64,000 nt of DNA, taken from positions 160,352,331 to 160,416,330 of the forward strand of contig CM040118.1 in the NCBI GenBank assembly GCA_022559845.1, read 5' to 3'. The stretch is from Amorphophallus konjac (taxonomy: Eukaryota; Streptophyta; Magnoliopsida; Alismatales; Araceae). Shown piece after piece: positions 21,866-33,827 of the stretch (position 1 is its first letter; each line of letters begins with the position of its first letter). The notes beneath the pieces are model-generated. The model was not told where the DNA came from. It searched no databases and was given only the letters and a program-made list of their open reading frames with translations. The translations under genes and the position numbers were made by a program.

Positions 21866-23329
21866 ATGATGGCTCATCGTGTTGACTGGAACGGTATGCA
21901 GTAGACCGTTGTAGGTCTCACCCAAGCATTACAGAATATGGCCCAAGCTGGTGCAGGGGCAAGAGCGGGACACTTACACCGTAATTTTTGGAGCTTAAAT
22001 CCTCCGTGGTTCTCAGGATCCTCTAATCCAGATGAAGCCGAGAATTAGATTGATGAAATGAATCGCATATTCGAGGTCATGCAGTGTGCCGATCAAGAAA
22101 TAGTTCATCTTGCTATGTTCCAACTAAATAAAGATGCCCGCACATGGTGGAAGTCTGTCCCGGCACCGCCCCAAGATGCACCACATACTTGGGAGGGTTT
22201 CCTTACACTCTTCCGGGACAAGTACTTCTCCAAACATGTCAAAGAGAGGAAAGTTATGGAATTTGCTTCGTTACGCCAGGGCATGATGTCAGTGGCGGAG
22301 TATGAGCTCCAGTTTTCTAGGCTGGCGGCTTATGCTCCTCATTTGATTAGTACAGACTTATTAAAAGCTAACCGATTTATGGATGGATTAAGACCCGGCT
22401 TTATTCAACAACTTGGGACTCATAATATCCGCACATATACGGAGATGGTCCAACGGGCACATCTATGTGAAAGGACCTTGGAGAAGGTCGAAAGGTTAAA
22501 AAGCAAGGGAGAAGAGCCGAGCCGAAGGTCTGATCGGCATGGAAAAAGGGAGAAGTTTAGTATCATGGAACCTTATAAATCCCATGACAGCAAGAAGAGA
22601 TCCCGGAACGGGAATGGTAGTGACTACCACAAGAACAAGAAGGTCAAGGAAGAAGAAAATCAAGTCATGGTGGCTTGCACATTTTGCGAGAAGTTCAGTC
22701 ATTCAGCCGAAGAGTGCTGGAAGTGCCTTGACGCTTATCTACGATGTGGCAGTCGGGAGCACCGTATGCCAGATTGCCCCCTTATAAAGGAACAATCTTT
22801 CGGTGGTGGACGTAAGCGACAAGCTCGTCTTAATGATATTATGGAAGATGAAGAAGCGCCCAAGAATGATGGGCTAATGGAAGGTACTATCCAAATCTAT
22901 TCCCATCCTGCATTCGTACTATTTGATATTGGTGCTTCTCATTCCTTTATATCTATTGCTTTCGCAAAAACCTTACCAATTTCATCAGTTCCTCTACCTT
23001 CGGACCTTGCTATTACTACACCCTTTGGTCCTGGAACAAAACTTACAAATTACTATCCTGATAGTGAGGTAAGGGTAGAAGGTCACAACCTTCCTGCAAA
23101 CCTCATATACCTTGACATGGAGGGCTACGATGCTATTTTAGGTATAGATTGGCTTGTAGACCACGACGCCTATATAAATTGTCGCAATCGGATTATCTCA
23201 TTCAGGAAACCAGGTCTTCCAAGGTTTTCCTTCCTTGGTATCAAATATAGGAAGCATCCTACCATTATTTTATCTCTTCACGCTTGTAAACTTTTTCATA
23301 AGGATGTGAAGCTTTTCTTGCTTCTGTAA
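21866..23329 (+). pseudogene. Tekay gag and protease (broken)
   Basis: The likely start is ATG 21866; the frame holds stops at 21899-21901 and 22046-22048 (the latter where ENWIDEM is usual) and then stays open from 22058 to 23329. Retrotransposon gag is clear: DEMNRIFEVMQCADQE, ARTWWKSV and YFSKHVKERKVMEFASLRQG. The first zinc knuckle CTFCEKFSHSAEEC is complete; in the second, the first Cys is Tyr (YLRCGSREHRMPDC). The aspartic protease active site reads FDIGASHSF, so the DTG triad is DIG, followed by the usual GYDAILGIDWL. A frameshift near 23300 joins it to reverse transcriptase. Capsid and polyprotein cleavage roles in the ancestor. Confidence 0.9.
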
Positions 23330-24600
23330 TCATCACCAAGTTCAAGGAGATCATCTTAGAAGACATTCCCATTGTAAATGAGTTTCCCGATGTATTTCCA
23401 TCAGATTTACCCGGGTTACCTCTCGAAAGGGAAGTAAACTTTTTCATTAAGCTTATTTCCAGAGCAGCACCTGTTTCAATAGCTCCCTATAGGATGTCCC
23501 CCACAGAACTCAAAGAATTGAAGAAACAACTTCAAGAGTTATTAGACAAGGGTTTTATTCGACCTAGCACATCCCCTTGGGGTGCGCTAGTTCTATTCGT
23601 CAAGAAGAAGGATGGATCTCCCAGGCTATGTATCAACTACCGGCGACTGAATCAACTCACAATTAAGAATAAATATCTATTGCCGCATATCGATGAACTC
23701 TTTGATCAGATTTCAGGAGCAGAATATTTCTCCAAGATAGACCACAGGTCAGGTTATCATCAGCTCAAGATCAAAGATGAAGACATACACAAAATCACTT
23801 TTCGGAGCAGATTTGGCCACTATGAATTCGTGGTAATACCGTTCAGGTTAACCAATGCCTCAGCAGCATTTATGCAATTCATGAATAATGTCCTCAGGCC
23901 TTATCTTGACCAGTTTGTAGTCATCTTCATTGATGATATTCTTATATACTCCAAAACAAAGGAGGAACATGAGGAATACTTAAGAATAGCCTTGCAGACA
24001 CTAAGAGAGCATAAACTTTATGCAAAGCTTAGTAAGTGCAAGTTCTGGCTAAAGGAGGTCTCTTTCCTTGGCCATATTATTTCAAAGGAGGGTATCACTG
24101 TCGACCCTTCTAAAATAGAAGTTGTTAAGAATTGGAGCCGACCGACGACCGTGTCTGAAGTCAGAAGTTTTCTAGGTCTGGCTGATAATTACAGGAGATT
24201 TATCAAAGATTTCTCAAAGATCGCTGTTTCTTTGACTAGACTCACAAGAAAAGAGAATCCTTATATATGGTCGAAGGATTGCGAAGAGAGTTTTCAAACT
24301 CTTAAAGAATACTTTACCACTGCACCTATATTAACGCTACCGACAGAAGGTGGTGGCTTTGAAGTCTATACGGATGTGTCTGGCACTGGCCTAGGATGCG
24401 TTCTTATGCAAAATGGAAAGGTGATTTTCTACTCATCAAGACAGTTGAAACATCATGAAGAAAACTACCCTATGCATGATCTGGAACTAGCTGCGGTTAT
24501 ATTCGCGTTGAAGATTTGGTGCACTACCTTTATGGGTAGAAATTCATCATATTTTCAGATCATAAAAGCCTGAAATATCTCTTCACCCAGAAGGAGTTAA
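23300..24600 (+). pseudogene. Tekay reverse transcriptase and RNase H (broken)
   Basis: From [16 protein letters not shown] the frame runs through [35 protein letters not shown] (DLRSGYHQ is usual) and the catalytic [11 protein letters not shown] to [11 protein letters not shown] and the thumb region [14 protein letters not shown]. RNase H starts at [18 protein letters not shown] and continues [13 protein letters not shown] frameshift near 24520 and a TAG then interrupt it before [20 protein letters not shown]. The polymerase Asp pair is intact, but upstream lesions prevent a polyprotein. Confidence 0.9.
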
Positions 24601-26261
24601 ACATGCGACAACGTAGATGGTTGGAGTATCTCAAGGACTTCGATTTTACTATCCAATATCATCCGGGGAAAGAAAATGTTGTAGCCGACGCTCTTAGTAA
24701 GAAACCAATGGCAACTCTAGCAAGCCACAGAAAAGGTATAACTTGCCTTATTGAAGATTTTTCTCATTTAAATCTTGATATTGACAAAGAAGGAGAAGGA
24801 GGTATGATTGCCAACATAAGATTTCAACCTACATTGACAAAGAACATAGTCCAATTGTAAGAAAATGACCCTACATTGATGGAGATTAAGGATAATATTT
24901 ATCAGAGACCAAAAATTTTTATCACAAATGATGGAAGACTATTATTTAAGGATCGAATTTGTGTGCCGAATCATGATGACACTAAGAAATTGATCATGGA
25001 AGAAGCTCACAAATCAAGATATGCTATTCACCCTGGTGCTACCAAAATGTATCAACATTTGAAAAAAAGCTTCTGGTGGCCCAACATGAAAAGAGAAGTA
25101 ACGGACTTTGTAGCTCGTTGTCTCACTTGTCAACAAGTAAAAGCATAACACTTAAGACATGCTGGAAAACTACACCTCTTGAATATTCCCGAGTGGAAAT
25201 GGGAAAGTAGAGGGATGGATTTTATCATGGGTTTACCTAAGACAAGCGGAGGACATGATGGTATATGGGTGATCATAGACCGATTGACTAAATCTACACA
25301 TTTTCTACCAATCAAAAGTCGATGGTCTGTGGATGTATTAGCAGCATTATACATGAGAGAAATTGTCAAATTACATGGTGTCCCTGTTACCATTATATCT
25401 GACCGAGACTCTCGGTTTACATCACAATTCTGGAAGGGTCTACAACATTCATTAGGAACCCGACTTAATTTTACCACTGCGTTTCATCCACAAACTGATG
25501 GTCAAACTGAAAGGACAAATCAAGTGATAGAAGATATGCTCAGGGCTTGTGCTATTGACTTTGTAGGAAGTTGGCACGATCACTTGCCTTTAGTGGAATT
25601 TTCATACAATAATAGCTATCAGGCTAGCATTCAGATGGCACCATTCGAGGCTTTGTATGGTAGAAGCTGTCGATCGCCTATTTGTTGGAATGAAGTAGGA
25701 GAAAAGTAATTTCTCGATCCTGATATCATTAGGGATACTACCGAGAAGATAAAGCTTATTTGAGAAAGACTTCAGATAGCACAACAAAGGCAGAAATCAT
25801 ATGCTGACAATTGAAGGCGTGACCTGGAATTTCAAGTAGGAGACCATGTATTTCTTAAAGTTTCTCCAGGTCGAGGTATTCGAAGATTCGGTATCAAAGG
25901 CAAACTTACTCCAAGATTTATTGGCCCCTTTGAAATTCTCGAAAGGATTGGTGAAGTCGCATATCGAATAGCTTTACCCCCTCAATTAGCAGGAGTTCAT
26001 GATGTATTTCACATCTCAATGCTCAAGAAGTATGTACCTGATCCATTCCATGTCATTACTTACGACAACCTGGAAGATAAAAAGGACTTGATATACGAGC
26101 AAAGGGCAATCAAGATCATTAAACGAGAAGTACGGCAACTTCGGAATAAAACTATTCATATGGTCAAGATCAAGTGGACCAAATAAACTGAAGAAGCCAT
26201 GCGCAAAAGATTTCCGGAGATATTTGAATGTAAGTACACTCTCCATAAATCTATGTATTAA
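24601..26261 (+). pseudogene. Tekay RNase H end, integrase and chromodomain-like tail (broken)
   Basis: One frame from [20 protein letters not shown] to the TAA at 26259-26261 is interrupted by stops at 24858-24860, 25146-25148 and 25707-25709 and three more near 25760, 25813 and 26184. The integrase zinc motif (HKSRYAIHPG...CLTCQ), first Asp in GMDFIMGLP, second in SDRDSRFTS and the Glu in [13 protein letters not shown] are all present, so the DDE triad is visible. The end carries FIGPFEILERIG, VFHISMLKKY and a chromodomain-like block, which in chromoviruses guides integration to marked chromatin. Confidence 0.9.
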
Positions 26262-26282
26262 ATTTGGGGACCAAATTCTCTT

Positions 26283-26295
26283 AAGTGGGGGAGGG
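26283..26295 (+). other. Tekay polypurine tract
   Basis: AAGTGGGGGAGGG directly abuts the 3' LTR start, as expected for the plus-strand primer. Confidence 0.9.
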
Positions 26296-29200
26296 TGTAA
26301 TGCCCAAGAAATTTTTAGAAATTTTCTAGAATTAAATAAAATTATTAAACATTTAAATGAGCTATTAAACGAATTACTATTAATTAAGTCTCATTAAGTA
26401 AAGGCCTTCTACTAATAAATAGACTAGGCCCATTTAATTGAACCCAAAGGACCTAAAACCCAAGCCCAAAAGAGTTGGCCCATATTCTAGAAGCCTAAAG
26501 TGGGTGTAATCACGGAATTTAAGGGATAAATAGGATAAATGGACGGATAATATCAAAAAGAGTTTGAAACAGTTCAAATTCGACGCCCAGACGGAAAATG
26601 GTCTATCGCGAGACCGCATAGCTGTAGAAAATGGTCTAGCATTAGACCGCTAGGCTTTGCAGATTCTGGGAAAGGAAGAGAACATGAAAAGCTTGGAACT
26701 TGAGCATCCAAATCACCTAGGATCGATGCTATCTACTAATTAGATAAGTCTAGAAGGCTTGAGGATCAAATGGAAGACCTAATTAGGACTCTAAGTTCGT
26801 TCTAATCCTCAAAACCCTAGCTAAACTATAAATAGACCCCAAAATCACCTTGCGTGACCCTTACATTTGGCTCACGTGGAACTAAGGTAAGGAGATTTTA
26901 TTTCAGGTAGGTTCTTTAGAATCTTTTATTCATAATACTCATGGTCTAACTCCCCTCGAAATTTCGTTCTAGGAGATCAAGTCTACAGGGAGTTAGAGGG
27001 TTCTAAAGTTGCTGATCCTACATCAATAACCCAAGAATCTGTGCAACAGCCCAGTGAAGATCAGGAAAATAGAAGTCCCAAACGAGGTAATTAGATAGAG
27101 GTTATTTAGAAGAAATTGTTCCTTTTAGTAACCTCTTCTTACCCTCAAAATTTCACATCCTTAGGTCAAGGAAATTAGGAGATACAGGAGGGTGAAGTTG
27201 CTGGTTTAGCACAGGACGTGCAGAACTAGGGTTTACTTTCAGTCAGAAATTCCAAGTTTTGGGAGAAGATCAGAGGTAGGTTATCTCATGAAAATCTTAA
27301 ACTTGAAGTCAGGAATAAAAGCCCTCTGGTTTCAGTCGATTTCATGCATTGTACATCGAGAATTTTATGATTTATTGGGACTATGCATCTAGTATACTCC
27401 TCATGCACAATTCTTAGCCCTAATTGAAGTTAAAAGGAGAATTTTCTTGTTTATTACACAAACCTACGTATATTGTTGGCCTATACTTGTTCTATCATGT
27501 TTATATATGTTGATTTCTAGGCATGATCTATCTTAGATCAGTATTTTATCTCTTTTTATTGAGATTTCTATCATACAGGAAGAAACGGTCTTCCTGTAGA
27601 CCGCCAGAATCCCTAACGGTCGAACGATAGACTGCTAGAGCCAAGGAAACGGTCGCCCACTAGACCGTTTGAGTCTTCTGATTTCTGTAATATTGTTAAT
27701 CCGAGACATATTGCAGATTAACCCTAATTCATGTATGTTAAGCCTAGTTAAGTAGATTTTATTCATGTTTCAAATAGTATTTTCATATACCTAGTTATGT
27801 TAACAGAACATTCTAGTAGATTTTCATGTTCTTTATGCACATTAGAAGTATTTTTAAACTTATGTTATTTTCATGACCAAACCATATACTTTTGTAATTA
27901 ACTTGAACTTATGTGATTTGTGGACTAGTCATGGTTTAATCACTGTTTTACCATAGTATCTCTCTTCTAAGAGTCATTTTCTTAAGTACATGGTACATAT
28001 CCCGGTATGCTATCATTAGTTACACCTTTGCACATTAAGTACACAATCTTGGACTTAATAACCTCTCCATTGGATATTCCTTCCAACGGACTAGGAAATC
28101 TTATTTCAAGGCCTCTATAAGACTCCACGAGCCTGGGATTCCCACTAGGACGCCGAGCTGGTTGTACCATTAAAACCCATTGTCTAGAAAATCACTTACC
28201 GGTGTTTTGTGTATTCTGGACGTTAGCGGCCCTCTGGACGACCGTCTGATTTCCGTAAGTGGCCCTTCACTAGACCGCTAAGGGATACTAAATGGCCATT
28301 CGCTAGACCGCTAAAGTACCATGTAGTTTTACTGCATCGATGTCTTTATTCTATGAAACGGTCTAGGAATAGACCGCCAGGTGTGCTAAACGGTCCAGTA
28401 ATAGACCGCTTGGTTCCTGATTTAGTCTAACCCGAGGTTTGACCTTTGGGATTAGTTTTCTTGAGTTCCTAGATGATCTTAGGATTATCTAGAGCCTAAA
28501 TTATGTCTATCCAAGTTAAACTTGAATTATGAAATCTAATGAATATATTGTTATGCTGCCGGATCGCCACCGTGGCATAATATACTTTAAGTCATTCTTT
28601 GAACTCATATCAAATTATTGGTACTTTCTATACCTTGGTTACTTTATCATGGAATTATTGTTGAACTTGTATATTATTGGCCACACTATTGTTATAATCA
28701 TGGAAGTAGCTTGATTTATACTTGAAGATGCAGTTCGAGCACTAATTGTGTTCAAGGACTCTATGCTAGTCCCCTCGGCTGATTATCGAAAATATACTGT
28801 AAAAAGGTATGATGCTACTGGCGTCGCATTGCGCTGGGAGTACTTTCTTTATAAATAAGTGAAAATCCACGAGACATGAGTAAAGATCCACGTAAATTCA
28901 CGAAGTACTTGCTACTAAGTGAAGTGTACTTTCTTGCTTGTTACATGACTTTCTAGTGCATTCTTGTTACATTCTTATTCATGGAAAGGCCAAATTTACA
29001 TTCTTGTTATATACTTGATCAATCATATTCTCATATCTTGTCATGATCGTATCTTGTTACTTGGTTTTATTAACATGTTTCATCGTATCTACATGATTTA
29101 TCTTATTCTCTAGAGCTAAAATACTAATCACTTAAATTTACCTTCATGTTGATACGAAGATACCTACTGGGCAAGTGTGCTCATTATCTACTTTCGTAAT

Positions 29201-29534
29201 GTTTCAAGAAGTACAAGTGAATCGAATTTGGATTATACAAGTAATGGGTCCGAGAGTGATTGAAGGACATATGAATGAGAGAAGCCTTAGTTTTCAAGTG
29301 TTTAGTCAAGTCATGATGTAATTTTTGTTTTATTGAGTCTAGTAAAGGGAGTCAAAGATCTTATGTACTTTGAGATTGTTTGATAAAGAAATAAAGTTAA
29401 AGGTTTGAATGAATTATTGGTGCAATTACTTTTATGTGATTGTCTTGCGCTCTGATTATATTGCTTGCTCGAGGCGTACTAGCCGACTGTTCATGTTCCC
29501 GATTGTTTCCGCTGCATAATCTCGGGGCGTGACA
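26296..29534 (+). mobile_element. Tekay 3' LTR (3239 bp)
   Basis: Begins TGTAATGCCCAAG and ends CTCGGGGCGTGACA, colinear with the 5' LTR over its whole length, with scattered substitutions and a small deletion near 28802. It repeats the inverted-site clusters (about 26597-26650, 27586-27670, 28225-28310, 28360-28415) and has a TATA box at 26826-26835. Confidence 0.95.
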
Positions 29535-30344
29535 GCCGAGCTCCAGGGGTTGCTCCACTCCATGGTACAGCAGCGGGACGAGCTCCAGCGCTCCCTGGAC
29601 CTCCTAGTAAGCTTCAGCCTTAAATCTAAAATGAGATTGACATGATTCTAAATGCAGCGTGCCGAGGGAGCGCAGCCCTAGGCGCCGGACGCACCCTCCT
29701 CCTCACAGCCACCGGCAGATCGGGCCAAGCGAGATGCCAATTTTGCGCGAGCGACAGCGCGAGCCGAGGAGGTCGAGGCCACTCTTGCTGAGAGGGTAAG
29801 CAAACCACTCTTCCTCCTTTTGATTTCATGATTAAAACTGCAAGAATGATTTATAAGATGAATGCATATGCAGGCAAGGGAGTTGGCAACAGTGCTGAGT
29901 GTGGCTACTCGACAGAGAGAGGAGGTCGAGCGCTTCCGGGCAGAGGTAGAGCACCTGTGTGCAGAGGCAGCACGCCTTCACGCAGAGATGGAGTGATCCC
30001 ATGCTGAGACAGCAGAGGTAGAGCGCCTCCGTGCCGAAGCGGTCGAGCTGAGGAGCGGACTGGAGCAGTCCCAGCTGCGGGTGGCCGAGCTGACAGGTGC
30101 AGTGGGGGCATACTAGTAGTCCCTCCAGGCGATGGGTCGGCGGTCGGAGCACAGTTGGACTCAGAGTGGCGCGCCCAGTAGCACCTATAGAGATTACTTC
30201 ACGGGTTCCACCGGCCGTCGGAGGAACGAGGTGGAGGAGCGATGCCGCCGTCGGCGAGAGGAGGGGAGAACCTCCATGGCACCACCAGGGAAGCGCAATG
30301 AGGGCTCAGGAGAGAGCGGTGGTCCAGGGGAGGGACAACCTTGA
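29535..30344 (+). pseudogene. Tat-A antisense gene: 3' exons after the Tekay insertion
   Basis: The exon cut at 18387 resumes here: the reading frame of LDPQGRIT continues as AELQGLLHSM and QQRDELQRSLDLL to a GTAAGC donor at 29607. Two more exons follow (29658-29795 and 29874-30344) with TGCAG acceptors. They encode a Glu/Arg/Ala-rich, probably coiled-coil tail (REEVERFRAEVEHLCAEAAR) and end at TGA 30342-30344. In-frame stops occur near 29680, 29995 and 30114. No catalytic domain is visible. The gene is antisense to Tat-A and carries real intron structure. Confidence 0.7.
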
Positions 30345-30547
30345 TGTACTTCATGCGATGTATGCATATATGACTTTAGTGGAATGACATGATTTTTTTG
30401 ACTTTTTCTGGTGAATGCGTGCACACTGGCACTAACTAATCCTAATTTAACGACCCCTATGACTGACAACGCGAGAGTACAAAGGAGAAGGGGAGAGAAA
30501 CTTAGGTATGGGGGGTTTGAAAAAGAAAACTAAGACAGTAGAGAGAA

Positions 30548-30830
30548 ACGGTCTCGGCAAGGCCGCTTAACGAGCTTAGCGGTTCCAAGACAGGCCGCTA
30601 AAGACTAAACGAGCCACAACTAGATGGGTGATAAAGACGGTTCACTCAAGACTGCAAGGTAGGAAAGACGGTCCCATTAAGACTACTTTAAAATGAAGAT
30701 GGCCTAGCCGAGACCGTTAACCACACAGATGGATAAGGATGTGAGCGGAGATGGAAACGGTCGTGGAAAGACCGCTAAGAATGGATAGCTGTCGCTGGAT
30801 AGACCGCAAGGGCGGAAAGGTTGTTAACTC
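30548..30830. repeat. GGTC-N7/8-GACC sites downstream of the Tat-A antisense gene
   Basis: Sites include GGTCTCGGCAAGGCC, GGTCGTGGAAAGACC and GGCCTAGCCGAGACC, mostly with a 7-bp gap. The cluster ends about 130 bp upstream of the plus-strand TATA box. Confidence 0.7.
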
Positions 30831-30957
30831 TGATCGAGACTCTCTTGGAGAGTCCCAACCCATGGATAAACCTATCCAACTATGCTAAGAGTGATCCTAA
30901 CCTTGATTGAGCCTATCCTAACTCGATCCTAGTGGTTGAAGGCTAGGAACATGGGCT

Positions 30958-30967
30958 CTATAAGTAG
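30958..30967 (+). promoter_or_regulatory. TATA box in Tat-A, antisense to the element
   Basis: CTATAAGTAG within a GC-moderate context about 610 bp beyond the antisense gene and pointing the same way. Downstream sequence is lost to the Mini-LTR insertion after 33 bp. Tat-B has a TATA box at the equivalent place and orientation. Confidence 0.5.
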
Positions 30968-31132
30968 GGGGACTCTCAAATTCGTAATTCACACCAAACC
31001 TGACGGGATCGTCAAGTGGCAACGGAATCGTCAAGCGGCATCGGCAAACTATCAAATATATTTGTTTATTTCTGATTTGCCTTTTATTTGTTGGGACACA
31101 TAAGTGGGCCTATGAAGTTATGTTTCGTAATA

Positions 31133-31134
<2 letters not shown>

Positions 31135-31206
<72 letters not shown>
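31135..31206. repeat. TA microsatellite in Mini-LTR 5' LTR
   Basis: About 72 bp of TA here against about 28 bp at the matching site in the 3' LTR (62768-62795). Confidence 0.95.
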
Positions 31207-31211
<5 letters not shown>

Positions 31212-31223
31212 CCATCCCATTAT

Positions 31224-31374
31224 GAAGGAGTCCTCGTAGGAACCCAAACCCCTTGGGTTTCCTAGGTGGCCTTTCTTTCTTTTGTCATAAGTAATATATA
31301 TAATGTGTATATATGCACTTATGTAGGACTCCACGTGGGAACCCAAGCCTCTTGGGATTCCAAGGTGGCCTTTC
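31224..31374. repeat. Two imperfect 50-bp copies in Mini-LTR
   Basis: 31224-31275 and 31323-31374 align: GGAGTCCTCGTAGGAACCC against GGACTCCACGTGGGAACCC, both followed by CTTGGG and GGTGGCCTTTC. The same pair is in the 3' LTR (62813-62963). Confidence 0.85.
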
Positions 31375-32657
31375 CCCTCCCATGTGCTTTCTATTTAAAA
31401 AAATGTAAACCCACGATGGAAAAGGTAATGAAAATGAGAAATGTTATGAGTTAGCCATGGCTATGCTTTCTGTTATCTCCAATTTTTGGAATCCCCTTGG
31501 GTGAGAAGCCCACACCCCACGTCCACCCCGCCATGGAGGAAGTCGGCAACTCCGGGTGCACCGTTCCTGAGATTGGAGCGGGCGAGAAGCCCCATCCGAA
31601 GCCCGATCATCGTCCCCGCCATCCACTTCGCCGTTCGCTCGGCCACACACCCCTCACTCTTCCCATCCGCTGCCAAGATCACAGCACCAGCCACCCCTGT
31701 GAAGCCCATCGTCTGCCTTTCCCCCATTCCCTATTCTCCCACTCCGCCCTTGACTTCCGCGAGCCTGCCGCTGCCACCACTGATGCCGTCCTCGCTCCCA
31801 TCGCCCGCCTTCGCCACACCTCCCTACTACGGAGACCACTGCCGCCCAACCGCTCTCCCTCTTTGGCTGCGTTTTCTCGCCATCGCTCTCTCTCTCTCTC
31901 ATCATTTTTTTATCTCTTGCATGTCACACATAGAGAGCATGGCATCCCGCCATGCACCCCATGCCTAGTGCACCTCCCGCCATCGTCGCCAACGGTCCGA
32001 GCACGCCGTGACCCACTGTCGAAGCACGGTTCTTTTTGCACCCATGCCAGCGCCCATGTCGCACCCACGATGTCGCTATCATGCCATCACGAGCGACCGC
32101 CATGCAGAGCTAGGCCGCCATTCACCGTCCCCCACCCGCAACTCCGTCCCTCAAGCGGCCACCATGCAGACCGTCGGCGGCTGCGAAGCCCCCTGTCGAT
32201 CACCGTTCCAAGCTCGCTCGACTGGCACAGCACTGTCGAATAGGCCAAGCACCACGATGGCCCCTCTAAGCATGGCGATCATGACGCCCCTCCCATCACG
32301 GCCTCGTCGGCCGTCTCCCCACCTCGCTCTCACCCTCGCTATTCTCTCTCTTCATCTCTTCTCCATCTCTCTTACTTATTCTCACGTTTGATTCACTGTA
32401 GCAGGTTTTTTTATAAAAAAATGCCTTGCCACGCCCCATGCATGCAACGTCGACAGCATGCAAACCCCTCCCCGTTGTCTTTCTCTCTTCCTCACTCTAC
32501 CATTTTATCTCATCTCCTCTCCCTCCCTCTCGTTTTATTGTTAGCCACTGTAGCATAATCATAAGGCAATGAGAAAAACAAAGAAAGAGTGTAAAGAAAG
32601 AGGGAGCAACGTGTGGTGCATGTATTGGCCATGTCCTCTGTGCATGTGATGGCCATG

Positions 32658-32839
<182 letters not shown>

Positions 32840-33013
32840 TGCACTTTGAGAAGGAAAAAAGAAAAGAAAGGGATGGTAGAGAAGGTTAGAAAAAAATGAA
32901 GTGATGAATTTTTCTAGAGAAAAAAAATGAGAGGTTCAAAAAAGAAAATGAAATAAAAAAAGAGAAGAAAATGAAAAGAAAGGAAAATTTTGGATCCGGA
33001 TTTTTTTATTTCA

Positions 33014-33175
33014 CGTAAAAATGGTATCAGAGCTTAGGGAATCGGGCTGTTCCATTAGACCGAGATCCTGAGCTACGAGGTTCGAGGTCGAACCTCCTCT
33101 AAGCGGAGGGGTTTGACGGGATCGTCGGTTATAAATTCAAGGTTCGAGGTTGAACCTACTCCGAGCAGAGGAGTA
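33014..33175 (+). other. Mini-LTR interior: PBS, duplicated polypurine junction
   Basis: TGGTATCAGAGC at 33022-33033 is the iMet-type primer site. The rest has two copies of one segment: GAGGTTCGAGGTCGAACCT...GGAGGGGTTTGACGGGATCGTC (33078-33127) and its counterpart starting AAGGTTCGAGGTTGAACCT (33139-33187). Each ends in a purine tract followed by an LTR-start-like sequence (33114 and 33176). There is no room for a gene. Confidence 0.75.
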
Positions 33176-33297
33176 TGATACGATTGTCAAGTGGCAACGG
33201 AATCCTCAAGCGTCATCAACAAACTATCAAATATATTTGTTTATTTCTGATTTGCCTTTTGTTTATTGGGCCACATAAGTGGGCCTATGAAGTTATG
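33176..33297 (+). mobile_element. Mini-LTR 3' LTR, first 122 bp
   Basis: TGATACGATTGTCAAGTGG aligns with the 5' LTR start and continues colinearly to GGGCCTATGAAGTTATG, where Copia-C begins. The last five bases, TTATG, are repeated at 62751-62755 as the Copia-C target duplication. Confidence 0.88.
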
Positions 33298-33827
33298 TGT
33301 TGAACCCCCTCCCCTTTTATCATGTCTTATATATTTTGATGATGACCAAATGATGTTTCTTGAACTGAAAATGAGATTCTCTGATGACTTTGTAAGTGCT
33401 GCACATATAAGGTTTTGGACGGTTGAAGGACTTCACTTCAAGGGTAAGTGTTTATCATTTGAACTTCATGAAAGAAATCCAATTCAAAAACTGTTTTGAC
33501 AGGACAATCAACAATGGCCACAGTCGAATGCAACTCTAGGACGATGGGTGAGATCTAATCATTTTTGAATCATGGCAATGTGGTTTAAATTCCTTCATTT
33601 CCATAAGTCCATTTATCTAGGAAGCATCCAAGAGTTTAATTATGTCAAATGGTTTATGTTTTCATGCTAAATCATGTTTATTTTGATAAACCATCATAAA
33701 AATATCTAGATGTGTTCTTGGACTTAGAATCATGGTTTGTGATTGTTGTGGAGCGTGGGACGACCCCTCGGGGCGATCCCCAAGCCAATCGGAGCATCTT
33801 AGCAAGGATTCTTAACCCCTGCTGAAA

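Larger units (their letters stand above)
18388..29534 (+). mobile_element. Tekay: full-length Ty3/gypsy chromovirus, decayed
   Basis: Two LTRs (18388-21630 and 26296-29534) flank a PBS, gag-protease, reverse transcriptase-RNase H, integrase and polypurine tract in Ty3/gypsy order. The C-terminal end after integrase has the HDVFHISMLKKYVPDP block followed by a chromodomain-like IKIIKREVRQLRNKTIHMVK, which fits the Tekay/Del group. All coding parts carry stops or shifts, and the LTRs differ by many substitutions and small indels, so the insertion is older than NA-gypsy or Tat-B. It sits inside an exon of the Tat-A antisense gene. A 5-bp target duplication is not obvious (ACAGA before, GCCGA after). 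Confidence 0.92.
30345..31000. other. Tat-A region downstream of the antisense gene
   Basis: No coding domain seen. It holds a cluster of GGTC/GACC inverted sites (about 30548-30830) and a plus-strand TATA box (30958-30967). It ends where Mini-LTR inserts at 31001. Confidence 0.6.

Noticed and set aside
31486..32391. GC-rich open frames of up to 250 codons in the Mini-LTR LTRs, with a copy at 63075-63984
   Set aside because: The frame at the N-terminal side differs between the two copies because of a CT-repeat length change, and no domain is visible; the frames are by-products of composition.
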